In this document: positions 9,455 to 17,224 of the stretch, one piece after another
Layout of the letters: each line of letters opens with the position of its first letter
How positions within the stretch are numbered: the first letter of the stretch is position 1
NCBI GenBank assembly: GCA_013822735.1
Contig: PNKZ01000004.1
Coordinates: 1-64,000 of the forward strand
Length of the DNA stretch: 64,000 bases
Direction: 5' to 3'
From: Pirellula sp.
GTDB lineage: Bacteria > Planctomycetota > Planctomycetia > Pirellulales > PNKZ01
The notes under the pieces: generated by a model
The model's input: only the letters and a program-made list of their open reading frames with translations
What the model was told of the DNA's origin: nothing
The model's database searches: none
Made by a program: the position numbers and the translations under genes

Positions 9455-11056
9455 ATGTTGAAGGGTTCGAAAGTTCCGAGAGACCGCGATTCGCAGGGCC
9501 GACAGACTCGAGCCGGGGCGCTCCGTTGCATTTTCGGAGTCGTGCCGTTCGTTGTTCCTTTCCTGGGCCTGTTTTTCGGCAACGCGGCCACGGCGCGCGC
9601 CGAGGTTCAGCTCGACGGCTTGTTTTCACGTAGTGCCGTGCTTCAGCAAGGGATGCCGGTTCCGATATTCGGCACGGCGGAAGATGGCGAGCGGATCAGC
9701 GTAGCGATTCAAGATCGGCGAGCCGAGACCGTCGCGAAAGACGGCCGCTGGCGCGTCGAATTGGAGCCGCTCGAGGCCGGCGGTCCGTACGAGTTGCGCA
9801 TTGGCGGTGCGACGTCGTTAACCGTACCCGAGATCTACGTCGGCGAAGTTTGGGTCTGCGCCGGTCAGGCCAACATGCAATGGAACGTGTTCAACTCGAA
9901 AGGCTACACCGGGGCGCTCATCTCCCCTTCCAATCGGTCGCTGCACTTCTTTACCGTCGAACGCAAAGCGTCGAACGAGCCGAAGTGGGACAACACACCG
10001 AACTGGTCGGCTGCGAACGCCGCCACGATCGCCAACTTCTCCGCCGTCGGCTATTACTTTGGTCGCGATATCCAGACGCAGCGTAAGGTGCCGGTCGGAC
10101 TCATCAATTGCAGCCAGTTCATGTCGAACGCCGAAGCTTGGACCGATCGGGAATCTATCGCGGCCGACTCAGAGCTCAAGCGCATCGTCGACGACGTACT
10201 GCCCGATCGCCAGGACGTTCAGACGCCCGGCACGCTTTACAACGGCATGCTCGCCCCGATTTCGCAATATGCCGTACGGGGCGTCATTTTCTATCAGGGC
10301 GAAAACAACATCGACCGTGCTAAGGAGTATCAGCGACTGCTTACGACGCTCATCGGTGATTGGCGGCGAGCCTGGAACAAGCCGGAGCTACCGTTTCTCT
10401 TCGTGCAGATCGCGCCGTTTCGCCCGGTGACGAGTTCCACGAGCGAAAGCAAATTCGCCGCGCTGCGCGAAGCACAACTCCTCACGTGGCAAGCGACTCC
10501 GCAAACCGCGATGGTCGTCACGACGGATTGCGGCAACGCGCGCTCGTTGCAACCCGACGAAAAAGAACCGGTAGGCCGGCGATTGGCACTCGCGGCGCGG
10601 GCCGTGGCATATGACGAAAAGATCGAGTATTCCGGCCCCGTCTATCGAAGCTTTAAGGTGATTAAGAATCAGTTGATTCTCGAATTCGATCACGTCGGGC
10701 AAGGCCTACAAGCCGGACCGCCTACCGTATCGATTACCGTCGGCGCGACGACGAAGCCGAGCACGGTGAAGCCGGCATCCAGCACGACCAAGGCCGTAAA
10801 ACTTTTCGGGTTTACCATCGCCGGGAGCGACGGCGTGTTTGTTCCCGCGGAAGCGACGATCGACAATAATACGATCGTACTCAGCGCGGAAGCGGTCGCT
10901 AAACCGACCGCCGCGCGCTACGGCTGGGCCGATTTCCCCGTCTGCAATTTGTACAATCGCGACGGCTTACCAGCCTCGCCGTTTCGCACGGATGTTCCGA
11001 AAGAGGGCTTTGATCCGGTCAACCTTATTCAAGGCCTTTTCCAGAACAAGAAGTAA
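9455..11056 (+). CDS. Sialate O-acetylesterase-like exported protein, catalytic residues replaced
   Basis: The start at 9455 is supported by GGAAGGA seven bases upstream; 533 residues follow with a signal peptide (about 20-49). The fold matches the SIAE/carbohydrate esterase SGNH family: Ig-like N-terminal part, then VWVCAGQANMQW, where the family has GQSNM with the nucleophilic serine. Here that position is Ala139 (codon GCC). The later IHP motif that supplies the histidine reads SLQP, with Gln366 (CAA). The YQGESN motif reads YQGENN. Asp358 is kept. The frame is intact, so this is not a decayed gene but probably a non-catalytic or altered-mechanism relative, perhaps sugar-binding. Confidence 0.8.
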   Translation: MLKGSKVPRDRDSQGRQTRAGALRCIFGVVPFVVPFLGLFFGNAATARAEVQLDGLFSRSAVLQQGMPVPIFGTAEDGERISVAIQDRRAETVAKDGRWRVELEPLEAGGPYELRIGGATSLTVPEIYVGEVWVCAGQANMQWNVFNSKGYTGALISPSNRSLHFFTVERKASNEPKWDNTPNWSAANAATIANFSAVGYYFGRDIQTQRKVPVGLINCSQFMSNAEAWTDRESIAADSELKRIVDDVLPDRQDVQTPGTLYNGMLAPISQYAVRGVIFYQGENNIDRAKEYQRLLTTLIGDWRRAWNKPELPFLFVQIAPFRPVTSSTSESKFAALREAQLLTWQATPQTAMVVTTDCGNARSLQPDEKEPVGRRLALAARAVAYDEKIEYSGPVYRSFKVIKNQLILEFDHVGQGLQAGPPTVSITVGATTKPSTVKPASSTTKAVKLFGFTIAGSDGVFVPAEATIDNNTIVLSAEAVAKPTAARYGWADFPVCNLYNRDGLPASPFRTDVPKEGFDPVNLIQGLFQNKK

Positions 11057-11081
11057 CACGCTCAAGGAAGAACGCGTTCTG

Positions 11082-11786
11082 ATGCTGCGTACGATCAAGA
11101 ATTTTCTCCGCCGCCGCAAACTGACGTCGCGCGGCATTCGACCCGAAATTTCTCCGCCGACCTGGACCGCGGGGGCAAGGTCCGGCATGTGGACCGCCTG
11201 CACGACGGGACTTTCGCCCGCGAGCGTCGTCTATTCATTCGGCGTCGGCGACAACCTCGCTTGGGAATGCGCTCTCATTCAGCGGTTCGGGCTTCAAGTG
11301 CTGGCCTTCGACCCGACGCCGGCAAGCGTCGCTTGGATGGCAAAGCAGTCGCTGCCGCCGCAGTTGCAGTTTCACGCCGTGGGACTAGCAGGCCACGACG
11401 GCACCTTGCGTTTCACGCTTCCCAGCCGAGGAAGCCGCTTTAACTTTCGGCCCCAAGAGGCGAATTCATCGGTCGAATCGGCAGCCGAATCAACGAGCGA
11501 AATTGTCGAAGCGCCGGTCAACCGTCTTGCGACGCTTCAGGCCCGCTTCGGTCACCCGGAGATCGACATTCTGAAGATCGATATCGAGGGAGGCGAATAT
11601 GTCGCGCTCGATGATTTCCTTGCTGCAGGGGTCGCCCCAAAGCAGTTGCTCATCGAGTTTCATCACCACTTTCCCGGCGTGGGTCTCCCGGCGACCGAAC
11701 GGGCCGTCGCAGCGTTGCGTGCCCGCGGATATCGCATCTTTCACCTGTCCGACCGCGGGCTCGAGTTCAGCTTTCTCCGCACCTAG
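11082..11786 (+). CDS. FkbM-family SAM-dependent methyltransferase
   Basis: A 234-residue protein starting at the ATG at 11082 with GGAAG about 11 bases before it; it follows the esterase-like gene by 25 bp. The segment VVYSFGVGDNLAWE is the SAM-binding glycine loop, and ILKIDIEGGEYVALDDF is the signature of FkbM-type O-methyltransferases. There is no signal peptide, so it acts in the cytoplasm. FkbM enzymes methylate sugars or secondary metabolites; the substrate is unknown. Confidence 0.82.
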   Translation: MLRTIKNFLRRRKLTSRGIRPEISPPTWTAGARSGMWTACTTGLSPASVVYSFGVGDNLAWECALIQRFGLQVLAFDPTPASVAWMAKQSLPPQLQFHAVGLAGHDGTLRFTLPSRGSRFNFRPQEANSSVESAAESTSEIVEAPVNRLATLQARFGHPEIDILKIDIEGGEYVALDDFLAAGVAPKQLLIEFHHHFPGVGLPATERAVAALRARGYRIFHLSDRGLEFSFLRT

Positions 11787-11875
11787 CCGGCATTCGCCGC
11801 GGTTCGACACTTCGCCGTAGCTAGATGTGCGAAATCAAGCGCCTCGGGCGGCCGCGAGCAACCCATGCGAATCTG

Positions 11876-11904
11876 TTGATTTTTTGGTTGCGCCGGATCA
11901 TAAT
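11876..11904 (+). promoter_or_regulatory. Candidate sigma70-type promoter
   Basis: TTGATT (11876-11881) and CATAAT (11899-11904) are separated by 17 bases and match the consensus at 4/6 and 5/6 positions. This lies about 80 bases before the DUF1549 gene, in an AT-rich patch, and would drive the three-gene operon to 20314. Matches of this quality also arise by chance. Confidence 0.45.
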
Positions 11905-11982
11905 CTTATGAAGCTGCGCCACTTGCGCGTGGCTCCCGCCTGAGGCCGTCCCCCGGCCGCGACAACTTAGGGAGGATCCCGC

Positions 11983-14517
11983 ATGAGCCGCCCCGCCTGC
12001 TCGGCTTGCCGTACGTTGCGCTTCATCGTTTGTCTGGTGATTTCCCTAGCGTGGTGCTGCGCGCAGGCGGAAGCCAACGCGCCATCGCAAGCCTCGCCAA
12101 CGTTGCCGCCGACCGGAGAAAACCTCGGTCCGGTCACCACGCTCTCGCTTTCGGCCGCAGGCGCCGCGGGAACGCCGGCACCGCTACGCGGACAAGACGC
12201 ACAATCGCAAATCATCGTCACCGCGCAATACGCCGGCGGCCAAGAGCGCGACCTCACGCGCGTCGTGAAGTTTGCGGCGGCTCCGGCCGGCATCGTCTCG
12301 ATCGACGGCACCGGGCTCGTCGTTCCGTTGGCCGACGGCAAAGCAACGATTACGGCGACCGAAGCCGGCGGCAAAACGGCGACTCTCTTGATGACGGTCG
12401 AGCAGTTTCAAAACGCCCCGCCGGTGAACTTCCCGAACCAGATCACGCCGATGTTCACGAAGTTCGGCTGCAACGGCGGCGGTTGCCACGGAAAGTCGGG
12501 CGGTCAAAACGGCTTTAAACTCTCGCTGCTCGGCTTCGAGCCCTCCGAAGACTTCGAACACTTGGTGAAGGAAGGACGCGGTCGCCGGCTTTCGCCCGCC
12601 GCGCCCGATACCAGTTTGCTCCTGACGAAGGCCGTGAACGCGGTGCCGCACGGGGGCGGGGCGCGCATGGAGCCGGAATCGCTCGAATATCGCCTGCTGC
12701 GTCGCTGGATTAAGCAAGGGATGCCGTACGGCAGCACAAAGGATCCGGTCGTCACGCGGATCGAAGTTACCCCGCAGCGCCGCACTTTGGCCCCCGGCGG
12801 CGAGCAACAGCTTGTCGTTACCGCGTACTACAGCGACGGCTCGACCGCCGACGTCACGCGCATGGCGCAGTTCGATTCCAACGCCGCCGATATGGCCGAT
12901 GTGAGTCGCACCGGCCTCGTGAAGACGACCGACCTCGCCGGCGACGCCGCGATCATGACCCGATTCCAAGGGCTGGTAGGCGTGTTCCGTTCCACGGTGC
13001 CGCTCGGCCAGAAGGTCGACAAGCTCCCGCCGTCGGCCAACTTCATCGATGATCTCGTGTTCGACAAGTTGCAACGTCTCGGCATGCCGCCGTCGGCCGT
13101 CTGCGACGACTCAACGTTTATCCGTCGCGCCTCGCTCGACATCGCCGGTCGTCTACCGACGCTCGAAGAAACCCGCAACTTCCTAGCTGACAAAGACCCG
13201 ACGAAGCGCGATCGCCTCGTCGATCGCTTGGTCGACGGCGCCGACTACGCCGACTATTTCGCGAATAAGTGGGGCGCAATCCTCCGCAACCGTCGCAAAT
13301 CGCCGACATACATGCGCGGGACCTACGGCTTCCACGCCTGGATTCGCGAGAGCCTTTACGAGAACAAGCCGTACGATCAATTCGTGCGTGAGGTCCTCGG
13401 CGCCTCCGGCGAAATGAGCGACAACCCGCCGGTCGCTTGGTATCGCGAAGTGAAAGAAGTCGATCAGCAGGTGGAAGACACGGCCCAACTGTTCCTCGGC
13501 CTCCGAATTCAGTGCGCCCGCTGCCATCACCATCCGTTTGAAGCGTGGAGCCAGCGCGACTACTACGGCTTCGCGGCGTTCTTCGCGCAGGTCGGGCGCA
13601 AGCCCGGCACGGCGACGGACGAGGAACGCGTGTTCCACAAGCGCGGCACCGCGGCATCGACCAATCCGAAGACCGGCGAGAGCTTGAAGCCGACGCCGCT
13701 CGGCGCCCCGGCCTTGGCGCTGGCGCCGGAGCGAGATCCGCGGCAAGCGCTCGCCGACTGGATGGCGGAGCCGACGAATCGCTTCTTCGCTCCTGCCTTG
13801 GTGAACCGCTACTGGAAGCACTTCCTCGGCCGCGGCATCGTCGATCCCGAAGACGATCTACGTGTCACCAATCCCGCCACGAATCCGGAATTGCTCGAGG
13901 CCCTGTCGCAGCACTTCATCAAGTCGAAGTTCGACTTGAAGGATCTCGTCCGCACGATCTGCAAGAGCCGCACGTACCAACTGAGCGCCGAGCCGAATCC
14001 GTTCAACGGTAAGGACAAGCAGAACTTCTCGCGCTACTATCCGAAGCGTCTGAACGCCGAGGTGCTCCTCGACGCGCTCGATGTCGTGGCGGCGAGCAAC
14101 ACGAGCTTTGCCGGGCTTCCGGCAGGCACCCGGGCCGTGCAAATTCCCGACAACGGCGTCAACAGTTACTTCCTCACGGTGTTTGGTAAGCCGGAAGGGG
14201 CCAGCGCGTGCGAATGCGAACGGTCGACCGATGCGAGCTTGGCCCAGAGTCTGCACTTGCTCAACTCGCAAGAGATCCAAGGCAAGCTTTCCTCAGGCAC
14301 TTCTCGGGCCGCATTGCTCGCGGGTGACGCCGCGCAGCCGCTCCCGGAAAAGATTCGCAACCTGTATCTCACCGCCTTTTCGCGCGTCCCGTCGGCCGAA
14401 GAACTTGCGACGGCCGAGGCCTACGTAAATCGGGCCGACGAAAAGAACCGCAAGCAAGCCTTCGAAGACATTCTTTGGGCGCTGCTGAATACGAAAGAGT
14501 TTTTGTTCAATCACTGA
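11983..14517 (+). CDS. Exported DUF1549/DUF1553 protein with Ig-like domains and haem-type motifs
   Basis: An 844-residue protein with signal peptide (about 1-32); GGGAGG lies just before the ATG. Order: a BIG2-like Ig domain (about 45-142), a segment with CNGGGCHG (Cys163, Cys168, His169), a second Ig-like domain (about 255-345), then DUF1549 with CARCHHHPFEAW (Cys511, Cys514, His515), and DUF1553 to the end. CARCH is a canonical CXXCH; the earlier motif has four residues between cysteines, a form common in this family. These proteins are abundant in planctomycetes and are thought to act in periplasmic redox or polymer metabolism; the activity is not established. Operon with the next two genes; the DUF1501 partner that often follows is absent. 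Confidence 0.85.
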   Translation: MSRPACSACRTLRFIVCLVISLAWCCAQAEANAPSQASPTLPPTGENLGPVTTLSLSAAGAAGTPAPLRGQDAQSQIIVTAQYAGGQERDLTRVVKFAAAPAGIVSIDGTGLVVPLADGKATITATEAGGKTATLLMTVEQFQNAPPVNFPNQITPMFTKFGCNGGGCHGKSGGQNGFKLSLLGFEPSEDFEHLVKEGRGRRLSPAAPDTSLLLTKAVNAVPHGGGARMEPESLEYRLLRRWIKQGMPYGSTKDPVVTRIEVTPQRRTLAPGGEQQLVVTAYYSDGSTADVTRMAQFDSNAADMADVSRTGLVKTTDLAGDAAIMTRFQGLVGVFRSTVPLGQKVDKLPPSANFIDDLVFDKLQRLGMPPSAVCDDSTFIRRASLDIAGRLPTLEETRNFLADKDPTKRDRLVDRLVDGADYADYFANKWGAILRNRRKSPTYMRGTYGFHAWIRESLYENKPYDQFVREVLGASGEMSDNPPVAWYREVKEVDQQVEDTAQLFLGLRIQCARCHHHPFEAWSQRDYYGFAAFFAQVGRKPGTATDEERVFHKRGTAASTNPKTGESLKPTPLGAPALALAPERDPRQALADWMAEPTNRFFAPALVNRYWKHFLGRGIVDPEDDLRVTNPATNPELLEALSQHFIKSKFDLKDLVRTICKSRTYQLSAEPNPFNGKDKQNFSRYYPKRLNAEVLLDALDVVAASNTSFAGLPAGTRAVQIPDNGVNSYFLTVFGKPEGASACECERSTDASLAQSLHLLNSQEIQGKLSSGTSRAALLAGDAAQPLPEKIRNLYLTAFSRVPSAEELATAEAYVNRADEKNRKQAFEDILWALLNTKEFLFNH

Positions 14518-14518
14518 G

Positions 14519-14552
14519 AGAGTAGCTAGTTACTAGGCGCTAGTAGCTAGTG
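14519..14552. repeat. Short CTAGTA-rich intergenic repeat
   Basis: The run AGTAGCTAGTTACTAGGCGC followed by TAGTAGCTAGT contains inverted and direct copies of AGTAGCTAG and can form a short hairpin around GGCGC. A related, rearranged form (ACTAGCTAC, AGCTACTAGC) occurs at 50680-50704. It lies between two co-directional genes and has no recognised function. Confidence 0.5.
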
Positions 14553-14629
14553 GGTTCCCGCAACGCCGTGTGTGATGCAACCCGCGTCTTACACACCCGC
14601 CTCGATCTATCCCGCCGGTTGAAATCATC

Positions 14630-17167
14630 ATGTTGCGACATCGCGTACTTTTGGCGCTCGCGTTCTGCCTCGGCTGGAGTTCGTCGAGTCTCGCGCAACT
14701 TCCGGTCGTCACGCTTTCCGCACTCAGCCCTTGCGGCGGACAAGTCGGCACGACGCTGGATGTGACGCTGACCGGCATCACCGACGGCGACGGCGTCGAT
14801 CGGCTCCTTTTCTCGCATCCCGGCATTCAAGCCGTGCAGGTGCAGCAACCCTCGGCCGCCCTCGCCGGACGCAATCTTCCGGTGACCAACAAGTTCGCCG
14901 TAACGATCGGCCCCGACGTTCCCCCCGGGGTCTACGACGTTCGCGCCGTCGGCACGTTCGGCATTTCGAATCCTCGCGCCTTTGCGGTCGACCAATGGAA
15001 GCAACTCCCTAAGCCCGCCGGCAACCAATCGCCCGACAAGGCCGTCGTCGTCGAGCTCGGTTCGGTCGTCGACGGCACGACCTCCGCCAATGCTTCCGAC
15101 TGGTATCGCTTCACGGCGAAGAAGGGGCAGCGCGTGCTCATCGACGTCGCCGGCCAACGGATCGACGGCAAACTCGACGGCACGCTTGTCGTGCACGACG
15201 CCCAGTTGCGCGAACTGGCCCGCAGCCGCGACGTCAATCGTCGCGACCCACTCATCGATCTGGCGATTCCCGCCGACGGCGACTATCTCGTGCGGCTCTA
15301 CGACTTCACCTACGGCGGCGGGCCCGACTACTGCTATCGCATGGCCGTTCACGTCGGTCCGTACATCGACTTTGTCTTTCCGCCGTCGGTGAAAGCCGGC
15401 ATGAAGAATAAGCTCGCGGTGTACGGCCGCAACTTGCCGGGAGGTAAACCGGCGCCAGGAGTCGAAGTACAAGGGCGACCGCTCGAGCGACTCGACGTCG
15501 AACTCGACGTGCCGGCCGACGAAGCGACGGATCGTCGCGCGACGCCGACTCTCACCACGGCCTCGGAAATGTTTATCGACGGCCGCGAATACCGCCTCAA
15601 GAGTTCGGCGGGCCGCACTAACGGCGTGTTGCTCGGTTACGCAACCGAAACGGTGGTTCCGGAGCAAGAGCCGAACGACGGCGGCGAGCAGAATCAGGCC
15701 GTCACCGTACCGTGTGAGATCGTCGGGCAGTTCCTTAAACGGGGCGACCTGGATGCCTTCGCGTTCGACGCCAAAAAAGGAGACGCCTTGGCGATCGAAG
15801 TTATTTCCCAGCGGATGGGCTTCAAGGCCGACCCGGTGGTGCTGGTGCAACAGGGAACGCCATCGGCCGACGGCAAGCTCGCGTGGGGCGACCTGAAGGA
15901 ACTCGACGACGAATCGAAGAACATCGGCGGACTGATGCTCGACTCCGCCACGAATGATCCCGGCTATACGTTCACGGCTCCGGCCGACGGGAAGTATCGC
16001 ATCGTCGTCCGTGACCTCTACGGCGACACCCGCGGCGATCCGCGGCTGATCTATCGTTTGATTCTGCGCAGGCCGCGTCCCGATTACCGACTCGCGGTTT
16101 GCTTGAACACGCAGGCCGGCGTGAAAGCCGACAACGACGCACGTGAACACAAGCCGGGCGGCCTGGCTCTGCGCGGCGGCGGGGTTGCCATGTTCTACGT
16201 TCTCGCCGCGCGGCGCGACGGCTTCACGGGAGCAATTCATATTCGCTGCGAAGGGCTGCCCGCCGGCGTTACTGCAGCGGAATCCGTGGTGCCCCCCGGG
16301 CAAGACTTCGCGCCGCTGGCGATCACCGCCGACGATAACGCCCCGGCGTGGAGCGGTCCGATTCGCATTACCGGCCGTGCCACAATCGACGGGAAAGAAG
16401 TCGTTCATCCGGCCCGCACGCCGGCCATCACCGCCGCGGGCAATGCTCAAAAGAAGCCCGCCGATGCCCGCTTGGCGCAAGAGCTGATGCTGTGCGTTTC
16501 CGCAGCCGAACAGGTGCCGACGACGGTGCTTGCCGGCGAAGGCAAAGCTTTCGACGTCACCAAAGGAACGAAGATCGAGATTCCGGTACGAGTGACGCGG
16601 CGTGGCGACTTCAAAGAGCCGCTCACGCTCAACGCGGTCGGCCTGCCGGCGAACGTGAAAGCCGCCAACCTCGTGATCGCACCGGGGGCGAAAGAGGGGA
16701 AGCTGGTCGTGGATGTCGCGGCCAATGCTCCCCAAGGGGAATTCGGCATTTATCTGAATGCGCAAACCAAGATCAATTACGTGCGCGACAAGTCGGGCAC
16801 CGACGCGGCCGTGAAAACCAAGCAAGAGATGGAAAAGAGCGTCGCCGCGCTGACGGTGGCCGTAGCCGACGCCAAGAAGGCGGCCGCGGCCGCCGCCAAG
16901 GAAGCCAAGGCCGAGGCCGACAAGCGCGTTGTCGAAGCCGATGCCAAGCAAAAGGCGGCCGCCGCGGAGCTTAAGGCCGCCGCCGCGGTGTCCGACGCCA
17001 AGCAAAAAGCGGTCGCTCCGAAGGCAATTAACAACTATCCGCTGACGTCCACGCACGTCGTATTGCGCATCTTAGATGCGCCGCCGAAAGCCGATCCCAA
17101 AGCGGTTCCTGCCAAGACCGCGGATGCGAAGTCGCCTGCCGCCGTGAAGACGGAAACCAAGAAGTAG
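14630..17167 (+). CDS. Exported PPC-domain protein with Ala/Lys-rich C-terminal helix
   Basis: An 845-residue protein with a signal peptide (about 1-23). The body contains repeated beta-sandwich pre-peptidase C-terminal (PPC) domains, recognisable from DWYRFTAKKGQRVLIDV and DAFAFDAKKGDALAIEV, each followed by a LVRLYD or RIVVRDLYG strand. The last 120 residues change to an Ala/Lys/Glu-rich helix (about 725-800) followed by a Pro/Lys/Ala tail, probably a coiled coil. PPC proteins next to DUF1549/DUF1553 proteins are a recurrent planctomycete arrangement. Probably periplasmic and non-enzymatic; function unknown. 112 bp behind the preceding gene and 57 bp before the next. Confidence 0.8.
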   Translation: MLRHRVLLALAFCLGWSSSSLAQLPVVTLSALSPCGGQVGTTLDVTLTGITDGDGVDRLLFSHPGIQAVQVQQPSAALAGRNLPVTNKFAVTIGPDVPPGVYDVRAVGTFGISNPRAFAVDQWKQLPKPAGNQSPDKAVVVELGSVVDGTTSANASDWYRFTAKKGQRVLIDVAGQRIDGKLDGTLVVHDAQLRELARSRDVNRRDPLIDLAIPADGDYLVRLYDFTYGGGPDYCYRMAVHVGPYIDFVFPPSVKAGMKNKLAVYGRNLPGGKPAPGVEVQGRPLERLDVELDVPADEATDRRATPTLTTASEMFIDGREYRLKSSAGRTNGVLLGYATETVVPEQEPNDGGEQNQAVTVPCEIVGQFLKRGDLDAFAFDAKKGDALAIEVISQRMGFKADPVVLVQQGTPSADGKLAWGDLKELDDESKNIGGLMLDSATNDPGYTFTAPADGKYRIVVRDLYGDTRGDPRLIYRLILRRPRPDYRLAVCLNTQAGVKADNDAREHKPGGLALRGGGVAMFYVLAARRDGFTGAIHIRCEGLPAGVTAAESVVPPGQDFAPLAITADDNAPAWSGPIRITGRATIDGKEVVHPARTPAITAAGNAQKKPADARLAQELMLCVSAAEQVPTTVLAGEGKAFDVTKGTKIEIPVRVTRRGDFKEPLTLNAVGLPANVKAANLVIAPGAKEGKLVVDVAANAPQGEFGIYLNAQTKINYVRDKSGTDAAVKTKQEMEKSVAALTVAVADAKKAAAAAAKEAKAEADKRVVEADAKQKAAAAELKAAAAVSDAKQKAVAPKAINNYPLTSTHVVLRILDAPPKADPKAVPAKTADAKSPAAVKTETKK

Positions 17168-17224
17168 ATAAATCTCGCTGCCTGCCTGAATCACCTAAGA
17201 CGTTTCCTCGCCGGAGTCGGTCGC

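Noticed and set aside
12469-12495. Standard haem c-binding site in CNGGGCHG
   Set aside because: There are four, not two, residues between the cysteines, so it was not called a canonical haem site and is discussed as an unusual motif.
14540-17056. 838-codon open frame on the minus strand
   Set aside because: It is antisense to the PPC-domain gene, has no domain, and its composition reflects the third-position bias of the real gene.
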